Below are positions 8,822 to 17,884 of a DNA stretch of 49,478 bases, piece by piece. Source of the DNA: Opitutaceae bacterium (lineage in GTDB: Bacteria; Verrucomicrobiota; Verrucomicrobiia; Opitutales; Opitutaceae); the NCBI GenBank assembly GCA_030693515.1, contig JAUYAK010000104.1, forward strand, positions 1 to 49,478, written 5' to 3'. A program made the position numbers and the translations under genes. A model generated the notes under the pieces. That model searched no databases. It was not told the origin of the DNA and saw only the letters and a program-made list of their open reading frames with translations. Numbering within the stretch: the stretch's first letter is position 1; every line of letters begins with the position of its first letter.

Positions 8822-10996
8822 ATGAAAATGTCCTCTCGTATCCCGCTCCTCGTCGCCCTTGCCCTGGCCTGCCTGCTCGCGGGCTGTTCCGCGGAGAGCA
8901 AGCGGCTCCGTCAGCTTGAGCGCGCCTCCGAATTTCGGAAGTCCGGCGATGTCGAGCGGGCCCGCATCGAATACCAAAACGTGCTGCAGAAGTTTCCCGA
9001 CGACGTGACCGCCAACGAAGCGCTCGCGACCATCTGGCACGAGCGCGGGGCCACGATGCCCGCGATGAACTACCTCACCAAGCTGGTCGGGGTGGCCCCG
9101 GGCAATTACGAGGCGCGCATCAAGCGCGCCCGGCTGCTGTCCAGCTTGGGCGTGCGGCACGAGGCTCGCCGCGAGGTGCTCGCTATTCTGGAACGCACCG
9201 CCGTCGCGCCCGAGGCGCTGGCCGTGCTCGTCGAGACCATGCGCGGGCCGGACGAATTCAAGGCCACGGAGGAGATGCTCCGCAATTTCCCCGACAAAAA
9301 CACCCCTTGGTATCATATTGCCAACGCCGCGCTGGAGAATCTCCGCGGCGATCGCGCCAAGGCCAAGACCGCCCTCGATCGTGCCGTATCGCTCGATCCC
9401 AAGTCGGCGCCCGCGCACGCCGCGTTGGGCCTGCTGCAGGCGGCGATGAACAATCCGACGGCCGCCGCTGCCAGCCTTAAGACCGCGGCGGAGCTTGCCC
9501 CCTTGCGGTCGCCGCTCCGGCTGGCCTATCCGGCCTATCTCGCGCAAACCGGCTCGGTTCCCGCGGCGATCACGGCCATCACGGAGATCACTCAGCAGGC
9601 GCCCGACGCGCAACATGCGTGGCGCGCCCTCGCCCAGATTGCGCTGGCCGAGAAACGCCACGACGACGCGCTGGGATTTCTCGGCAAGGCGCTCGCGCTG
9701 GACGGCTCCGACTACGAGGCGCAGATCCTGCGCGCCCGCGTCTGGCAGGCGCAGGGCGACTTGCCCAAGGCGATCGCGGAGTATCGCCGAATCGGCGAGG
9801 TCTTCCAAGGGCTTGGCATGGAGAAACCCCACCTCGGGATGGCGCTCCTCCAAGCCAACGATCCCGCCGCAGCCACCGTCGCCCTTGAGCAGGCCCTGGC
9901 CTTTTTCCCGGACAATCTCGAAGTGGTGATGCTGGTCGCGCAGCTCCACCTCAAGGCCGGCCAGCACGACCGCGTCGTCGCGGCGATGGCCGGCGTCCTC
10001 ACGCGGCGGCCGGACTTGGTCCAGCCCTACCTGCTCCTCATCGAGTCGTCGAAGGCGCTCGGCAAGCTCGATGCACTCGTCGCCGCCTTCCAGCAGAACC
10101 TCGCGGCCAATCCGCAGAGCGCGCTGCTGCACTACATGCTGGGGCTTGCCTACTGGCACCAATCGAAGTTGCCCGAGGCACGGCGGAGCCTGGAACAGGC
10201 GGTCGAGTCGACCCCGGGCTTCATTCCCGCCATCGTGGACCTCGGCAACCTGGACCTAGTGGAGAAGCGCCCGGCGGATGCGCTGCGGCGGGCCCAGGCG
10301 CTTACGGCGGCGGCGCCGAAGCAGGCCGCCGGGCCGCTGCTCGCCGCGCGCATCCACGCCACCGAGCGGCGTTGGGCCGAGGCGGAGGAAGCCGCCACCG
10401 AGGCGGCCCGTCTCGATCGCACCCAGGTGATCGCCTATGGCTTGATCGCGGATTCCTTTGCGGCTCGCAAGGCCGAGCCCGGCCTCGCCGCCAAAGTGGA
10501 CGCGTTTCTCGCGCGCATGCCGGCCGACGATCTGACGGCGCTGCGGGTGGCGGCGCAGTCGATGGTGATTCTCGGCGAGTTTACGCACGGGCGCGATCTC
10601 TACGAAAAGCATCTCGCGCAGGCTCCGAATGACATCATGGCGTTGAATAATCTGGCCAACCTCTACGCCGAGCAGCTCGGAAAACTTGATCGCGCGTTTG
10701 AGCTGGCCCGCAGGGCCCGGGCTTCGGCTCCGGCCGAACCCTCCATCGCCGATACGCTCGGCTGGATCCTCTATCGGCGTAAGGAATATGCCGAGGCCCT
10801 GCCCCTGATCGAGGAGGCGGTGAAGGGCATGGCCGGCAATCCCGAGATTCAGTATCACTTCGGCATGGTCAATCGCGCCCTTGGCCGGACGGAGCCGGCG
10901 CTCGCAGCGCTGCGTCTCGCCGTCGCGGCCAGCGGCGACTTTGCCGGCAAGGCCGAAGCGCAGCAGACGCTCGCGGAGCTGGAAAAGGCGAAGTAG
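8822..10996 (+). CDS. TPR-repeat lipoprotein
   Basis: A 724-residue protein whose ATG at 8822 begins a lipoprotein signal (ALALACLLAGC, lipidated Cys21). Nearly all the rest is tetratricopeptide-like helical repeats, for example AEFRKSGDVERARIEYQNVL, then repeated A-x8-L-x6-P spacing through to the C-terminus. The architecture resembles the PEP-CTERM/EPS-associated TPR lipoproteins (PrsT type), but no exopolysaccharide genes are adjacent, so the partner is unknown. It is probably an inner-leaflet outer-membrane or periplasmic scaffold. It follows btuB in the same direction after a hairpin and converges with the RapA gene, with only 12 bases between them. Confidence 0.8.
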   Translation: MKMSSRIPLLVALALACLLAGCSAESKRLRQLERASEFRKSGDVERARIEYQNVLQKFPDDVTANEALATIWHERGATMPAMNYLTKLVGVAPGNYEARIKRARLLSSLGVRHEARREVLAILERTAVAPEALAVLVETMRGPDEFKATEEMLRNFPDKNTPWYHIANAALENLRGDRAKAKTALDRAVSLDPKSAPAHAALGLLQAAMNNPTAAAASLKTAAELAPLRSPLRLAYPAYLAQTGSVPAAITAITEITQQAPDAQHAWRALAQIALAEKRHDDALGFLGKALALDGSDYEAQILRARVWQAQGDLPKAIAEYRRIGEVFQGLGMEKPHLGMALLQANDPAAATVALEQALAFFPDNLEVVMLVAQLHLKAGQHDRVVAAMAGVLTRRPDLVQPYLLLIESSKALGKLDALVAAFQQNLAANPQSALLHYMLGLAYWHQSKLPEARRSLEQAVESTPGFIPAIVDLGNLDLVEKRPADALRRAQALTAAAPKQAAGPLLAARIHATERRWAEAEEAATEAARLDRTQVIAYGLIADSFAARKAEPGLAAKVDAFLARMPADDLTALRVAAQSMVILGEFTHGRDLYEKHLAQAPNDIMALNNLANLYAEQLGKLDRAFELARRARASAPAEPSIADTLGWILYRRKEYAEALPLIEEAVKGMAGNPEIQYHFGMVNRALGRTEPALAALRLAVAASGDFAGKAEAQQTLAELEKAK

Positions 10997-11008
10997 CGCC
11001 GGTCGGCC

Positions 11009-13855
11009 TCAGTCGGCGCGTTCGCCCTCGAGGATCACGCGAACGGAGTCGAGCCGCAGGCGGGCGGCCGCGATGGCGGTGCGCGTGCGTTCGAGCTGCT
11101 CGCGTGCGAGCGCGATCTCCTCGGGCCGGATATGGTCGTTGACGCGCGCGAGATCGACGAGCCGCTGAATCTCGGCCTGCAAGGCCGAGGTGGCGCGCTC
11201 CTCGGCGGCGGCCGTGAGGGCGCGCGTGCGGGCCTCGGCGCATTTGGTCGCGGCCTCGACCATGGTCTTGAGCACCTTGGCGTTGAAGCTCCGCTGCTCC
11301 AGGAAGCGGTGCGGCGGCTCATCCTCGAAATCGGCCGCGACGGCTACGACCTTGCGCTCCTCCGTGTGATCGGTGCCGCGCAGATCGACGAGCACGCGCA
11401 CGGGCGTCGGCGCGAGGAAGCGATCCACCTGCCAGCGCGTGTCGGCCACGGTCTCCAGCACGAAGACGGCTTCGAGCAGCAGGTTCGGCACATCGGTCAC
11501 GATGCGGCCAAACGCCGTCGTGCCGGCCGGCGAATCGATGAGGAGGTCGATCGCGTCCTGCACGAGCGCGTGGTCGGCGGAGAGGAAGCGGATGTCTTCG
11601 CGCGTGATAGCGCGGCTGCGGTTGAAGGTCGCGAGCATCCCGTCGGCCGGGAGAGAGGGGAAGGCCTCGATGTAGGCGTGGCTGGGATCGAGGAAGACGT
11701 CGCCCTCCTCGTGCTCCTTCACGCGCACGCCGAAGTGATCGAGCAGCGCGAGGAGGAAGGTGCGCAGGAAGGGATCCGCGTCGGCCGCGCGCACTAGGGC
11801 GAGCACGCCTTCGGCCACTTCGCGGTTGAAGGAATTGAGCTCCAGCAGGCGATCGCGGCCGCGGCGCATCTTCTCCGTCAGCGCGGCGCGGAAGGCGACC
11901 GTCTCCGCGACGAGCGCGTCGAGCGCGGTGGCGTTTGCCCCGTCATGCGCGAGCGCCACCGCGAGGAGGCGATCCTTGAAGGCCTCCTGGTAGTCGTTGC
12001 CGCCGTGGAGCGGCGTCTCGAAGGCAGCGAGTCCGCGGTGATACCACGCGACCACGCACGCATCGGCGCTGCCCGCGAGGTGCGGGGCATGGAGACGGAT
12101 CGTCTGCGTCTGCCCGATGCGGTCGAGGCGGCCGATGCGCTGCTCGAGCAGGCCCGGGTTGAGCGGCAGATCGAAGAGCACGAGGTCGTGCGCGAACTGG
12201 AAGTTGCGGCCCTCGCTGCCGATCTCGGAGCAGAGGAGGAGCTGCGCGCCGCCGGGCTCGGCAAACCACGCGGCCTGGCGGTCGCGCTGCACGAGCGGCA
12301 GGCCCTCGTGGAAAAGCCCGATGCTCACGTTGGTCTTTTCCTTCAGCGCGGCCTCGAGAGCGGCGGCCTTGCGCTGGCTTTTGCAGATGAGCAGGACTTT
12401 TCGCGCGCGGTCCTCGAGCAGAAAGGCGACGAGCCACTCGAGCCGCGGGTCTTCCTTGAACGAATAGCGGAGCCCGGCGTCGGCGCCCGTTTCCTCGGCC
12501 TGCAATTCCCGCGCGACGCGGGCGAGGAGGGTGAGGTTGCCGCCGGCGTCGAGCGGCACAGGGCAAAACTGGCGGCGCGGAAACCCGGCCATGGCCGCGC
12601 GGGTGTTGCGAAACACCACGCGCCCCGTGCCGTGCTGATCGAGGAGCGTCTGGAGCAGCGCCTCGCGCGCGCCGGCTTTTCCCGCGGCGAGCGCGTCGAG
12701 GTGCGCCGCGAGCCGCGCCGGATCGCGGTGGAAGATTTTTTCCAGCGCCGCGCGGTCGGGGGCCGCGAGCGGCTGGCGCTCGATGATCTTTTCGGCGATG
12801 GCGGCGACGGTGCCGAAGCCCTCGGCCTCGGCGCGGAATTTTTCGAGGTCCGCGTAGCGGTGCGGATCGAGCAGGCGCAGGCGCGCGAAGTGCCCGGCGA
12901 GGCCGAGCTGCATGGGGGTCGCGGTGAGCAGCAGCAGGCCGGGGCTGATGGCGGCGAGGCGCTCGACGAGGGTATAGGCGGGGCTCGCGCGCTCGGGCGA
13001 CCAGTCGAGGTGATGCGCCTCATCCACGACGACGAGGTCCCAGCCGGCGGCGATGGCCTGCTCGCGGCGGGTCTCGTTGTCGGCGAGAAAGGCCACGCTG
13101 CCCAGCGCAAGCTGCGTGGCATGGAAGGGATTTTTCCCCGGATCGCTCTGCTCGCAGGCGAGGCAGCGCGCCTCGTCGTAGATGCTGAACCAGAGGTTGA
13201 ACCGCCGCAGCAGCTCGACGAACCACTGGTGCGTGAGCGACTCGGGCACGAGCACGAGCGCGCGTTTCACCTGACCGACGGCGAGCAGCCGCTGGAGGAT
13301 GAGGCCCGCCTCAATGGTCTTGCCGAGGCCGACCTCGTCGGCGAGCAACACGCGCGGGATGCGGCGGGCCGCGACCTCATGCAGCACGTAGAACTGGTGC
13401 GGGATCAGCTCGAGCCGACCGCCGAGGAAGCCGCGCACCGCCGACTGCCGAAATCGCGCCTGCGCCTGCAACGCGCGGAGCCGCAGGTCGAACACCTCGC
13501 CCGGGTCCGTCTGCCCCGCCATGAACCGCTCCGGCGGCGAACTCACGCCTGCGACGTCTGAAATCGCATCCTCGCGCACGCGGCGGCCGCCGCCGACGTA
13601 GGTGAGGAGGCCGTCTTTTTCCTCGACCGATTCGATGGCGAGCGGGGCGCCTTCGCGCGTCGCGACGGTTTCGCCCGCGCGGAACTGCACGCGCTTCAGC
13701 ACGGCCGTGCCCAGCGCATAGAGGCGTTTCTCCGCGGCGGCGGGAAACGCGATCGCGATGCGCTTGGCCGCACGATCGACCGACACGACGAGTCCGAGCC
13801 CGAGTTCCGGCTCGCGCTCGCTCACCCAACGTTGTCCCACCACACCCAATGACAT
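11009..13855 (-). CDS. rapA: RNA polymerase-associated SNF2-family ATPase RapA
   Basis: A 948-residue Swi2/Snf2 helicase-like ATPase, close to the length of E. coli RapA (968). An N-terminal Tudor/SH3-like region (about residues 1-100) precedes motif I LADEVGLGKTIEAG (171-184), the DEAH box (278-281), LLLTATPMQ (motif III) and the C-terminal lobe with CSEIGSEGRNFQ and LLEQRIGRLDRIGQ (motifs V and VI). A Rap-specific C-terminal region follows. RapA recycles RNA polymerase stalled after termination. It is the last gene of a long minus-strand run and starts 43 bases after the NRPS-like stop. Confidence 0.92.
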   Translation of the reverse strand: MSLGVVGQRWVSEREPELGLGLVVSVDRAAKRIAIAFPAAAEKRLYALGTAVLKRVQFRAGETVATREGAPLAIESVEEKDGLLTYVGGGRRVREDAISDVAGVSSPPERFMAGQTDPGEVFDLRLRALQAQARFRQSAVRGFLGGRLELIPHQFYVLHEVAARRIPRVLLADEVGLGKTIEAGLILQRLLAVGQVKRALVLVPESLTHQWFVELLRRFNLWFSIYDEARCLACEQSDPGKNPFHATQLALGSVAFLADNETRREQAIAAGWDLVVVDEAHHLDWSPERASPAYTLVERLAAISPGLLLLTATPMQLGLAGHFARLRLLDPHRYADLEKFRAEAEGFGTVAAIAEKIIERQPLAAPDRAALEKIFHRDPARLAAHLDALAAGKAGAREALLQTLLDQHGTGRVVFRNTRAAMAGFPRRQFCPVPLDAGGNLTLLARVARELQAEETGADAGLRYSFKEDPRLEWLVAFLLEDRARKVLLICKSQRKAAALEAALKEKTNVSIGLFHEGLPLVQRDRQAAWFAEPGGAQLLLCSEIGSEGRNFQFAHDLVLFDLPLNPGLLEQRIGRLDRIGQTQTIRLHAPHLAGSADACVVAWYHRGLAAFETPLHGGNDYQEAFKDRLLAVALAHDGANATALDALVAETVAFRAALTEKMRRGRDRLLELNSFNREVAEGVLALVRAADADPFLRTFLLALLDHFGVRVKEHEEGDVFLDPSHAYIEAFPSLPADGMLATFNRSRAITREDIRFLSADHALVQDAIDLLIDSPAGTTAFGRIVTDVPNLLLEAVFVLETVADTRWQVDRFLAPTPVRVLVDLRGTDHTEERKVVAVAADFEDEPPHRFLEQRSFNAKVLKTMVEAATKCAEARTRALTAAAEERATSALQAEIQRLVDLARVNDHIRPEEIALAREQLERTRTAIAAARLRLDSVRVILEGERAD

Positions 13856-13898
13856 GGCGGCATGAGGCCCGCCCGTGGCGTCGTTCCAAGTAAATTAT

Positions 13899-16526
13899 CT
13901 ACGGCACCGCCGCCGGCCTTGTGGCCAGCGCGCGGGCCAAGGGTTCCAGCCAAATGTCTCGGATGGGGGCGTCGAACACTGCGCCGTGGTCCGCGGAAAT
14001 CATCGTCACTGCGGTTTTGGGGCCGAGCAGTTCCTTCCACGCGGCGTAGCGGGTGCCGTTTTCGGAAAACACCGCGAGCGTCGGACCGTCGTAGCGGTGC
14101 GCGACATAGGCTTCAGCGAGGCGGCGCGAACCATACCAGAACGCGGGCCGGCGGTTGCGCGGGACGAGCACCCGGGAGATGGCGGAGGGCCGCCGGCCGT
14201 GGAGGTGGGTGAGTTGAAACATCACCCACTGCTTCAAGGGGCTGTTGCGCGCGTGCCAGCGCAGGCGTTCGCCGACGTAGCGGCCGATTTTCCTCGGTTC
14301 ACGCCATAGGCTGCGCGTGTGGCGGGCGGCCCAGTCGAGCCACGTTTCGTCCAGCGGAGTGCCGACCCCGTCGAATAGGTAGCCGCCGGGCGCCCACTCC
14401 GTGCGATACGGCTGCATCGGATCGAGGAGGAACAGCAGCTCGACGGCCTCGCCCGCGCGCCGGAGTTGTTGCGCCATCTCGAGCGCGACGATGCCCCCGA
14501 ATGAAAATCCCGCGATCCGATACGGCCCGCCCGGCTGGACCGTGCGCACGGCGGCGAGGTGGAGCGCGGCCAGTGCCTCGACCGAATCGGCCTCCACGAA
14601 ACCGAGGCCCTGCGCCCAGTGGGCGATGGCATAGAGCGGGGCGTCGATCCGCCAGACGCCGTGCGCCGCGAGCTTGAGATCGGCAGCGTTAAAAAAAACC
14701 GGCCGGGATCGGCCCGTCTCCACCAGTGGAAAGAAGAAGCTCGGCACGCCTGCCGCGGCTGTATCGCCGCAGATACGATCGATGTGTGCAGCGAGGCGCG
14801 CGAGCGTGGGGGCCTCGAACACGACTTGAAAAGGGAGGGCGACTTTGAACCGGCTCTCGGCCTCGGTCATCATGCGGACGGCGGCGAGCGAGTCACCGCC
14901 GATGGAGAAGAAATGATCATCGGCCGCAATCGCGGGCACGTTCAGGATGCGCCGCCAGATGCCGGCGAGTTTGCTTTCGGTGGCGTTGAGCGGGCGTGAA
15001 GCCGCCTCAGGCGCGGCCGGGCGGAGGTTCACGGCTTGGTGTCGAATCGCCTGGCGATCGATCTTGCCGCTCGGAGTGCGCGGTAAATCGGCGACGAAAA
15101 GCCAGCGCGACGGAATCATCTGCGGCGACAGTCGCGCCGCGAGCCAGGTGTGCAGCTGGACCGGCGTCACGCTCCGACCGGCTTCCACGATCACAGCCGC
15201 GACGATCGAGCGTGAGTCGGCCGAGCTGTCGAACCAGGTGGCTGCAGCTTGCGCGATCCCCGGGCAGGAAAGGATCGCGGTCTCGACCTCGCGCGGCTCG
15301 ATGCGCACGCCGCGAATTTTCATCTGGTCGTCGTTGCGCCCGAAATAGATCAGATCGCCCGTGGCATTCCGCGCCACCAGATCGCCGGTGCGGTAGAGTC
15401 GCTCGCCGGTCGCGGCGTGCGGCACGAAGCGCTCGCGCGTCAGCGCCGGGTCACCGCGGTAGCCGCGCGCGAGGCCGAGGCCGCCGATCCACAATTCTCC
15501 TTCCGCGCCCGCGGCGACGGGCGCGCCGTGTTCGTCGAGGAGGTGGATCGTGGTGCGGGCGATGGGCCGGCCGATCGAGGCGGAGATGGGGGAGTCGCCG
15601 GCCGTGTCGTGTGTCACGCGATGAGCCGTGGACCACACGGTGGTCTCCGTCGGTCCGTAGAGATTCCACACCTGATCGCCGAGGGTGAGGAGCCGCCGCG
15701 CGAGCGCGGGCGGCACGGGCTCGGCGGTGGTGATGACGATGCGCACGTGCGGAAAATCCGGCGCCTCGGCCAGCACGACGGACCACACGGAGGGGCCGAC
15801 CTGCACGACCGTGACGCCGTGGCGGCGGATGTCGGCCGCCAGCCCGCGCGGGTCGAGCCACGCTTTGCGGCCGCGCAGCAGCAGGCTGCCGCCGCTTGTG
15901 AGTGGCACGAATAGCTCGGCGACCGAAATGTCGAAGCCGATGGTCGAGGTCGCGAGGTAGCGGTCGGACGGGCCGAAGCCGAGCAGGTCGCGCGCGGCCA
16001 CGACCAGGTTGACGGCGGCGCGGTGTTCGATCTCGACGCCCTTGGGTTCGCCCGTGCTGCCCGACGTAAAGAGGATGTAGGCCAACTGTGCGCCGCCGGG
16101 CGCCGCCGGTGGTAGCGGTTCCGGGGCCACTAGATCGGACACGACGGCGAACTCCAGTCCGGAGCCGGGCAGCGCAATCGCACCGAGATCGTGATCGGTG
16201 AGCACGAGGCGCGCGCCGGATTTTTGGCGGATGCGCGTGTTGCGCTCCGCTGGATCGTCGGGATCGAGCGGCACGTAGGCACCGCCCGCGTGCAGGATCG
16301 CGAGGAGCGCGGCGACCATGTCGGGCGAGCGGTGCATGAGCACGCCGACCGGCTCCTCGGCCGCGAGTCCGCGGCGCCGGAGAAAAGTCGCGATGGCCGC
16401 GACACGCTCCGTCAGCGCGCGATAGGTGATCGTGCGCTCGACAGCGACGATCGCGATCGCGTCAGGCGTCACCTGCGCCTGGGCGACGACGAGAGCGGCG
16501 AGGTTGGCGGCGAGCGGATCGTGCAT
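13899..16526 (-). CDS. Stand-alone A-T-TE NRPS-like synthetase
   Basis: An 875-residue single-module protein with no condensation domain. The adenylation domain (about 1-500) has LFTSGSTGEPKG (A3), FDISVAEL (A4), NLYGPTE (A5), ERLYRTGDL (A7), GRNDDQMKIRGVRIEPREVE (A8) and PRTPSGKIDR (A10, Lys488). A carrier domain follows, with FFSIGGDSLAAV (phosphopantetheine Ser546), then a thioesterase with GFSFGG (Ser675). Asp199 of A4, which binds the amino group in amino-acid-activating domains, is present, so the substrate is probably an amino acid rather than an aryl or keto acid. The gene lies 7 bases after a cytochrome P450, implying joint action: the acyl group is activated and released by the TE, with oxidation by the P450. 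The product is unknown. Confidence 0.9.
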   Translation of the reverse strand: MHDPLAANLAALVVAQAQVTPDAIAIVAVERTITYRALTERVAAIATFLRRRGLAAEEPVGVLMHRSPDMVAALLAILHAGGAYVPLDPDDPAERNTRIRQKSGARLVLTDHDLGAIALPGSGLEFAVVSDLVAPEPLPPAAPGGAQLAYILFTSGSTGEPKGVEIEHRAAVNLVVAARDLLGFGPSDRYLATSTIGFDISVAELFVPLTSGGSLLLRGRKAWLDPRGLAADIRRHGVTVVQVGPSVWSVVLAEAPDFPHVRIVITTAEPVPPALARRLLTLGDQVWNLYGPTETTVWSTAHRVTHDTAGDSPISASIGRPIARTTIHLLDEHGAPVAAGAEGELWIGGLGLARGYRGDPALTRERFVPHAATGERLYRTGDLVARNATGDLIYFGRNDDQMKIRGVRIEPREVETAILSCPGIAQAAATWFDSSADSRSIVAAVIVEAGRSVTPVQLHTWLAARLSPQMIPSRWLFVADLPRTPSGKIDRQAIRHQAVNLRPAAPEAASRPLNATESKLAGIWRRILNVPAIAADDHFFSIGGDSLAAVRMMTEAESRFKVALPFQVVFEAPTLARLAAHIDRICGDTAAAGVPSFFFPLVETGRSRPVFFNAADLKLAAHGVWRIDAPLYAIAHWAQGLGFVEADSVEALAALHLAAVRTVQPGGPYRIAGFSFGGIVALEMAQQLRRAGEAVELLFLLDPMQPYRTEWAPGGYLFDGVGTPLDETWLDWAARHTRSLWREPRKIGRYVGERLRWHARNSPLKQWVMFQLTHLHGRRPSAISRVLVPRNRRPAFWYGSRRLAEAYVAHRYDGPTLAVFSENGTRYAAWKELLGPKTAVTMISADHGAVFDAPIRDIWLEPLARALATRPAAVP

Positions 16527-16533
16527 GGGGCGA

Positions 16534-17865
16534 TCAGGTGATCGGCGGCCGGGGCTCCAGCTTTACGCCAAAGCGGCTGGCGGGCTCCCAGTGGAACGCG
16601 CCTTTGACGGGCAGCCCGTCGCCAAGCGAGGCCGGCACGTAGGCGCGGGCGAGGGCGCGGAGGAAAATCACGCTGAGCCCGATCGCGAGATCACCAAACG
16701 GGCACTGGTGCGCATCGAGGCCGAATGGCGCGAACTGATCCGCGCCGGGGTCTTTTTCCGCGAGGAAACGCGCGGGATCAAAGCGGAACGGTTCGGGAAA
16801 CGTCGCCGGCGATTTGTGCGGCTCCCAGAGGCAGATACGCACGGTGGCGTGCTTCGGGATTAGCCACCCCTCGAACACCAGGTCACGCTGCGCCACGCGG
16901 ATGAGGCGCTCGCTCTGGTCCATACGAAGCGTCTCGATCACGAAGGCCTCGGCGAGCGAGCGCCGGCCGGTGGGTGGAACCTTCGAGGCGTCCTCGTGCG
17001 CGATGGCGTCGAGCAGCGTGGGATGGTCGGCGGCGTATTTCACGAGCCAGCGGAAGAGCGAGTAGGTGTCGTAGCGGCCCATCTCCACCATGTAAATCAG
17101 GTTGCCGAGGAGCGTGGCGTCGAGCGTGCCCTCGCGCACGAGCTGGCCCAGAATGCTGGCTTCCGCGCCAGGCGGGTGCGAGGTCGCGGCGCCGCCGAAC
17201 TCCGCGAGCAGGAAGTCGCGGATCTCCGCGAAGGCCGCGTGCTGCTGGGGCCCGAGATTCCACACGAGTCCGTAGGGGCCGAGGCGGTGGTAGCCCGCCA
17301 GCACACGCTCGAATTGCGGGGTGCCGAACTGCGCGCCGAAAAAAATCTGGATCAACATGCCGCTGGCGATGGCGTTGAGCGTGCGGATGAGATCGGCGGC
17401 GGAATCCTCGGCGGCGCGCGGCTGGGTGGCGTAGCGCGCGAGCGCATCGGCCGCGATGGCGTCGAGCCCGCGGCGGTTGGCCGCGAGGTCCTCGCCGCGG
17501 ATGGCGCGCTGCAGAGCCTTGCGGTAGCGGCGGTGGTCCTCGCCCTGCATCTGGCGGAGGAAGCCCTTGGGGAAAAGCGGCTCGAGCTTCAGTGTGACGG
17601 GTCGCAGCGCGTCGGCGTGTTCGCGGAGAAGGCGGCGGCCGAGTTCGAGGCCGACGATGCACACCCAAAACTCGTCCCACGCGATCGCTTTGAAAATGGG
17701 GCCGACCTCGGTGGCGCGGCGCAGGAGAAAGGTGCGGTCGTTTTTCTCGATGACATCGAGCCGCACGAGATCGCCGGGGGGCAGCGGGTGCCGCGACACG
17801 AGCGCGCGGGCCCGCGCGTAGGCGACGGAGCGGCGGGGGAACTTGGCGCGGAGTTTCTTCAGCAT
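16534..17865 (-). CDS. Divergent cytochrome P450
   Basis: A 443-residue P450-like protein. The ExxR motif is ETLR (311-314), followed by a PERF-type region (FPEPFRFDPARF). The heme-loop Cys is Cys388, in FAPFGLDAHQCPFGD. This loop departs from the FGxGxHxCxG consensus: the second Gly is Asp384 and the Gly after Cys is shifted by one. The I-helix segment GRYDT (263-267) keeps the Asp-Thr pair of the AGxDT motif but has Arg for Gly. The start is MLKKLRAKF at 17865; a longer frame upstream has a low-complexity antisense-like sequence. It is coupled to the downstream A-T-TE gene (7-bp gap) and begins 19 bases after the PhoPQ-related gene. Confidence 0.85.
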   Translation of the reverse strand: MLKKLRAKFPRRSVAYARARALVSRHPLPPGDLVRLDVIEKNDRTFLLRRATEVGPIFKAIAWDEFWVCIVGLELGRRLLREHADALRPVTLKLEPLFPKGFLRQMQGEDHRRYRKALQRAIRGEDLAANRRGLDAIAADALARYATQPRAAEDSAADLIRTLNAIASGMLIQIFFGAQFGTPQFERVLAGYHRLGPYGLVWNLGPQQHAAFAEIRDFLLAEFGGAATSHPPGAEASILGQLVREGTLDATLLGNLIYMVEMGRYDTYSLFRWLVKYAADHPTLLDAIAHEDASKVPPTGRRSLAEAFVIETLRMDQSERLIRVAQRDLVFEGWLIPKHATVRICLWEPHKSPATFPEPFRFDPARFLAEKDPGADQFAPFGLDAHQCPFGDLAIGLSVIFLRALARAYVPASLGDGLPVKGAFHWEPASRFGVKLEPRPPIT

Positions 17866-17884
17866 GGCGCCGCGCGAGAAAATT

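Noticed and set aside
11945-13561. Long + strand open frame opposite rapA
   Set aside because: Same antisense artefact; the rapA strand carries all SNF2 motifs.
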